8,734 nucleotides of DNA, taken from assembly GCA_002432545.1 (NCBI GenBank), contig DJFR01000137.1, forward strand, positions 1 to 8,734. The letters run 5' to 3'. Below, piece after piece: positions 6,077 through 8,734 of the stretch (position 1 is the stretch's first letter; each line of letters begins with the position of its first letter). The notes under the pieces are model-generated. The model searched no databases. It saw nothing but the letters and a program-made list of their open reading frames with translations, and was not told where the DNA came from. The position numbers and the translations under genes were made by a program. This DNA comes from Flammeovirgaceae bacterium UBA5867. Its GTDB lineage: Bacteria; Bacteroidota; Bacteroidia; Cytophagales; Cyclobacteriaceae.

Positions 6077-7003
6077 ATGTTATTGAAGAAGAATATACCC
6101 TGGACGTATATATTGGGAAAGATCAAGTGGGAGATTACGGCTGTGGCGTTGTATGCTATAGCGTTCGGGCTGTGGCATGAAAATCTGAACCTGCATCACA
6201 TAACCATTCCGCTTAGTATACCGGCTATTATCGGAACGATCATTTCGTTGTTGCTCGCGTTTCGTTCGAACCAGGCCTACGATCGCTGGTGGGAAGCACG
6301 CATTGTATGGGGTGCGATTGTGAATGACTCGCGAACGCTGATCAGACAAATGCAGTCGTTCGTCAATGACCCAGAATTCTCGGTCGGTGTAAGTAAAATC
6401 ACCGATAACTTTACCAAGCGACAAATTTTCTGGAATTATAGTTTAGGACAGATGTTGCGTGGACAAGATGCATTAAAGAATGCAGAAAAATATCTTTCGC
6501 GCGAAGACCTGAAGTTTGTGCGCAACCACATGCATGTACCCAATGCGTTGTTGATGCTACACAACCGCGATCTGAAGTATATGCTGGACGAAGGCTTGCT
6601 AAATCCCTTTCAGCAGGTTGAGATAGACAGAACGATAACGCGTCTGTGCGATGCCATGGGAAAGTGTGAGCGCATCAAGAACACGGTGTTTCCTACTACG
6701 TATAGTCTCTACATTAACTTTGCGCTATACCTGTTCATTGTACTGCTGCCGTTTGGCCTTACCGAACATTTGGGAAGTATACTGGTGCTGTTGGTTATAC
6801 TCATCTCTGCATCGTTCCTGCTGGTGGAAAAAATGGCGATTCATTTACAGGATCCCTTTGAAAATAAAGCAACGGATACACCGATGACATCGCTTGCGCG
6901 GAATATTGAAAAGGACCTCCGCGAAATGATACGCGATTACGAGTATGCAAAAGCAAACAGCAACAATACAAAAGTTATAAAGGAGAACTTTTATGTTTTA
7001 TAA
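6077..7003 (+). CDS. bestrophin-family (UPF0187) ion channel
   Basis: A 308-residue inner-membrane protein, normal length for bacterial bestrophins. Four TM segments are visible at about 21-36, 45-63, 209-228 and 232-252. The family signatures are clear: LAFRSNQAYDRWWEAR (60-75) followed by WGAIVNDSR, CERIKNTVFPTTYS (197-210), and DPFENKATDTPMTSL (259-273) with the following helix. Bestrophins assemble as pentameric channels; animal ones conduct anions, while the characterised Klebsiella homologue prefers monovalent cations, so selectivity should not be assumed. The start at 6077 has a Shine-Dalgarno-like AAAGGA. It follows the Usp gene by 41 bases with no terminator between, so the pair is probably co-transcribed, perhaps with the two-component genes. 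Its stop is only five bases from the end of the convergent small gene, and no terminator hairpin with a T-tract was found there. Confidence 0.93.
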   Translation: MLLKKNIPWTYILGKIKWEITAVALYAIAFGLWHENLNLHHITIPLSIPAIIGTIISLLLAFRSNQAYDRWWEARIVWGAIVNDSRTLIRQMQSFVNDPEFSVGVSKITDNFTKRQIFWNYSLGQMLRGQDALKNAEKYLSREDLKFVRNHMHVPNALLMLHNRDLKYMLDEGLLNPFQQVEIDRTITRLCDAMGKCERIKNTVFPTTYSLYINFALYLFIVLLPFGLTEHLGSILVLLVILISASFLLVEKMAIHLQDPFENKATDTPMTSLARNIEKDLREMIRDYEYAKANSNNTKVIKENFYVL

Positions 7004-7008
7004 TTGCT

Positions 7009-7206
7009 TCACTGGTATAATTCCAGCAGGCGCTTTCGCTGATACGCTACAGTATCTTTCATGCGAACGAGTTTACCTTTCGCGGTGTTGAGTTTTATTT
7101 GTGTGCGGTGAAGCTGATCGTTCTTACGTTTCAGCTTCGCTTGCAACACTGCGATTACCAGTAATAAATTCTCTTTATCAAGATCCGACAGGTTATCAAT
7201 CTTCAT
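7009..7206 (-). CDS. small hypothetical coiled-coil protein (65 aa)
   Basis: I do not recognise a family. The product is 65 residues, rich in Lys, Arg and Leu, with no signal peptide or TM segment. After a short acidic start (NLSDLDKENLL) it reads as one long amphipathic helix with leucine/isoleucine spacing suited to a coiled coil (about residues 9-63) and a strongly basic second half. It begins 16 bases after the stop of the protease gene on the same strand, so the two are likely co-transcribed. It ends five bases from the bestrophin stop. No Shine-Dalgarno is seen. A real gene is favoured because it fits tightly between neighbours and its composition is protein-like; a chance frame remains possible. 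Confidence 0.6.
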   Translation of the reverse strand: MKIDNLSDLDKENLLLVIAVLQAKLKRKNDQLHRTQIKLNTAKGKLVRMKDTVAYQRKRLLELYQ

Positions 7207-7222
7207 AGATATTGGACAGCGT

Positions 7223-7744
7223 TTAGAATGAAATTGTTTTATCCATAAAATTTATACTCATGCTATAGCGGTTCATCAGGTCAGCACCGAGTATACCGGC
7301 CAGGCGGATGTTCTCGTTCTTCTGTAATATATAGGCAAAGTCCTGCATGTTCTTGCTTCTGAAGTTTCCATATTTAATCGCTACATCGCCAATCTCAATG
7401 GTGCATGTATTTACTCTGCCGGTAGGTGCACTTCCGTTAAAGCCCATCACTTCGGTTGTAGCATATACATCGGCATTCATTACGGTAAATCCGTAGTATT
7501 CAGCTTCGGTCTCATTCAATATAGATACAGATGCACCCGTATCAACAATGAAGTATGCCTGCTTGCCGTTAAGCCGTGTTTTTATAATCGGTATCTTCCC
7601 TACAGTATAAAAGTTAACCGACCGTACAGCAGGTTCATGCCGCGCAGTGTGCACAGGGGAACACGACCACAATACCGATAGCAACAGCGCTGCCTGCAAA
7701 GCACTACGGTATATATTTCCTGGGATGGTAGTTTTGTAAATCAT
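7223..7744 (-). CDS. retropepsin-like aspartyl protease, putative lipoprotein
   Basis: A 173-residue protein of the small, single-domain aspartyl protease type found in bacteria (Asp_protease_2/gag-asp-like). The N-terminus is a lipoprotein-like signal: hydrophobic residues about 15-26 ending LWSC with Cys28, so mature protein should be membrane-anchored outside the cytoplasm. The catalytic motif is FIVDTGASVSILN (65-77) with Asp68. The partner glycine-rich strand near the C-terminus is AGILGADLMNRYSMSINF (149-166), matching the family's usual ILG-x-D-(F/L) ending. With one DTG per chain it must dimerise to be active, as retropepsins do. The start at 7742-7744 gives an immediate signal peptide. 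The Trp in the lipobox is unusual, so lipidation is less sure than export. It diverges from the LytS-type kinase and leads the small coiled-coil gene. Substrates are unknown. Confidence 0.85.
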   Translation of the reverse strand: MIYKTTIPGNIYRSALQAALLLSVLWSCSPVHTARHEPAVRSVNFYTVGKIPIIKTRLNGKQAYFIVDTGASVSILNETEAEYYGFTVMNADVYATTEVMGFNGSAPTGRVNTCTIEIGDVAIKYGNFRSKNMQDFAYILQKNENIRLAGILGADLMNRYSMSINFMDKTISF

Positions 7745-7898
7745 GTATCAAAGAAGATCACTTTTTTAATACAATGCCGGTTTATTAGATCATTGCCTGC
7801 TAACGGCTGGCACGTGTCTTTGTAATCGTATCAGACGTTTTTGTCAGTCGGTATTGGTTGTTAGTGAGGTGCACGCGTTGTTTGTCTAAAAAGAATCG

Positions 7899-7908
7899 TT
7901 GTTAACAA
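7899..7908. promoter_or_regulatory. perfect 10-bp palindrome in the divergent gap
   Basis: TTGTTAACAA is its own reverse complement and lies 24 bases ahead of the LytS-type kinase start, in the 187-bp gap (7745-7931) shared with the divergent protease gene. It could be an operator. No convincing TAnnTTTG box was found on either strand in this gap, and no other gene. Confidence 0.3.
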
Positions 7909-7931
7909 AAAATTAACGTACTTCAGCCTAT

Positions 7932-8734
7932 ATGTATACCGGTGAAGCAACCAGGCAAAAGCGTAATCCGTTTGAAGCAGCCGTCAGTCCTGCCCTGTTC
8001 TTGCAGAGTCGCATTACCTACCACGCTATATTCTGGTTAAGTCTCATTGCATACGAAGGGCTCATCTCCGGCATGGTAGATGATCAGTACATGCAGCGCA
8101 TCACCATATCCTTTATAGAGTTGCCTATGAAAATCATGGCGACATACTTTACTCTCTATGTGCTTATTGATAAACTGCTGATCCACAAGAAATATAGCAT
8201 GTTTATACTGTCGCTTTTCCTGTCGATGATCGTGTTCGGTGTGGCAGCACGTACCCTGGCCTATCACACCATTTATCCGTTATACTGGCCGCAGGCTACT
8301 ATGGTACCGCTGCTCTTTTTCCCAAAAATACTCATCGGAATTTTCACTATATATTCGGTGGTTGCCATTGCTGCTTCGTTTCACCTCATGAAGCATTGGT
8401 ATCGCCATCAGCAAGCGTCTCAATACTTGCAGCGCACGGCACAACAACTGGAAAAAGAAAAGCTCGAAGCCGAACTGAAATTACTCAAGTCGCAGATCAA
8501 TCCGCACTTCTTGTTCAACACACTCAACAACCTGTATGCATTAACCCTGCAGCATTCGCATAAAGCCCCGGAGATGGTATATAAACTTTCGCAGCTGATG
8601 AACTATATGCTATACGACAGCAACCAGCCGGATGTAGCGCTGCAAAAAGAAATTCAATATATACAGAACTATATAGCGCTGGAAAAAGTACGTTACGATA
8701 GCCTCGATGTATCGCTGAATGTATACGATGTACC
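7932..8734 (+). CDS. LytS/YehU-type sensor histidine kinase, C-terminus beyond the window
   Basis: The first 267 codons are visible. About four hydrophobic segments (near residues 31-48, 59-80, 88-108 and 126-150) form a membrane domain, followed by a short helical linker (QYLQRTAQQLEKEKLEAELKL). Then comes the His_kinase (PF06580) signature LKSQINPHFLFNTLNNLYAL with phospho-acceptor His192. The visible part ends before the ATPase boxes. This type is abundant in Bacteroidota and is usually encoded beside a LytTR-domain response regulator, which would be expected just past the end of the window. The ATG at 7932 is the first possible start, since TAA lies in frame at 7914-7916. The signal is unknown. 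A 10-bp palindrome lies just upstream. Confidence 0.92.
   Translation, partial: MYTGEATRQKRNPFEAAVSPALFLQSRITYHAIFWLSLIAYEGLISGMVDDQYMQRITISFIELPMKIMATYFTLYVLIDKLLIHKKYSMFILSLFLSMIVFGVAARTLAYHTIYPLYWPQATMVPLLFFPKILIGIFTIYSVVAIAASFHLMKHWYRHQQASQYLQRTAQQLEKEKLEAELKLLKSQINPHFLFNTLNNLYALTLQHSHKAPEMVYKLSQLMNYMLYDSNQPDVALQKEIQYIQNYIALEKVRYDSLDVSLNVYDV

Noticed and set aside
6080..6424. 114-residue minus-strand frame inside the bestrophin gene
   Set aside because: It is antisense to the bestrophin signature region, which is unambiguously coding on the plus strand.
7011..7025. CTGG/CCAG mini-hairpin at the convergent bestrophin/small-gene junction as a bidirectional terminator
   Set aside because: Only four base pairs and no T-tract on either strand.
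8037..8267. 76-residue minus-strand frame inside the LytS-type kinase gene
   Set aside because: It is antisense to clear TM segments of the kinase and has no supporting features.
1..8734. Defence system, mobile element, CRISPR array or tRNA/rRNA
   Set aside because: No transposase, integrase, terminal repeats, spaced repeat arrays or RNA gene signatures were seen; all large frames belong to ordinary chromosomal families.

Overview
The window looks like a chromosomal segment from a member of the Bacteroidota, probably Cytophagales or Chitinophagales; lower ranks cannot be decided from sequence alone. The reasons are: a -7 element of the Bacteroidota type (TAnnTTTG) in front of the response regulator; starts that mostly lack Shine-Dalgarno sequences; a major-royal-jelly-like (Yellow-like) lipoprotein; and a four-TM LytS/YehU-type histidine kinase. 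Base composition is moderate, with a conspicuous excess of TATATA/GTATAC-like words inside and between genes.

Layout. Positions 1-311 (minus) hold the N-terminal part of a Yellow/MRJP-like lipoprotein, diverging from mqo (474-1985, plus), a malate:quinone oxidoreductase that ends in a strong intrinsic terminator (2012-2046). An alpha/beta hydrolase follows (2226-3035, plus), with an inverted repeat and a possible 18-codon upstream ORF at its start codon. Next comes a four-gene plus-strand cluster: an OmpR-type response regulator (3177-3857), a CusS-like sensor kinase (3897-5279), a two-part UspA-like protein (5367-6035) and a bestrophin-family channel (6077-7003). Two tandem dyad symmetries fill the gap between kinase and Usp genes. 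Convergent to the channel are a 65-residue coiled-coil protein (7009-7206, minus) and a small retropepsin-like aspartyl protease with a lipoprotein-type signal (7223-7744, minus). A 187-bp divergent gap separates the protease from a LytS-type kinase that runs off the end of the window (7932-8734, plus).

How the genes may work together. Mqo is a housekeeping TCA-cycle/respiratory enzyme and the hydrolase has no defined substrate. The regulator, kinase, Usp protein and bestrophin are co-oriented with short gaps, which suggests an envelope- or ion-stress response unit in which the two-component system controls a nucleotide-binding stress protein and an anion channel; this is inference. The truncated LytS-type kinase would normally be paired with a LytTR regulator beyond the window.

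I found no clear evidence of a wholly new system, mobile element, CRISPR array, tRNA or rRNA. The observations most worth a second look are the inverted repeats abutting the start codons of the hydrolase and Usp genes, and the regulator-kinase-Usp-bestrophin grouping.
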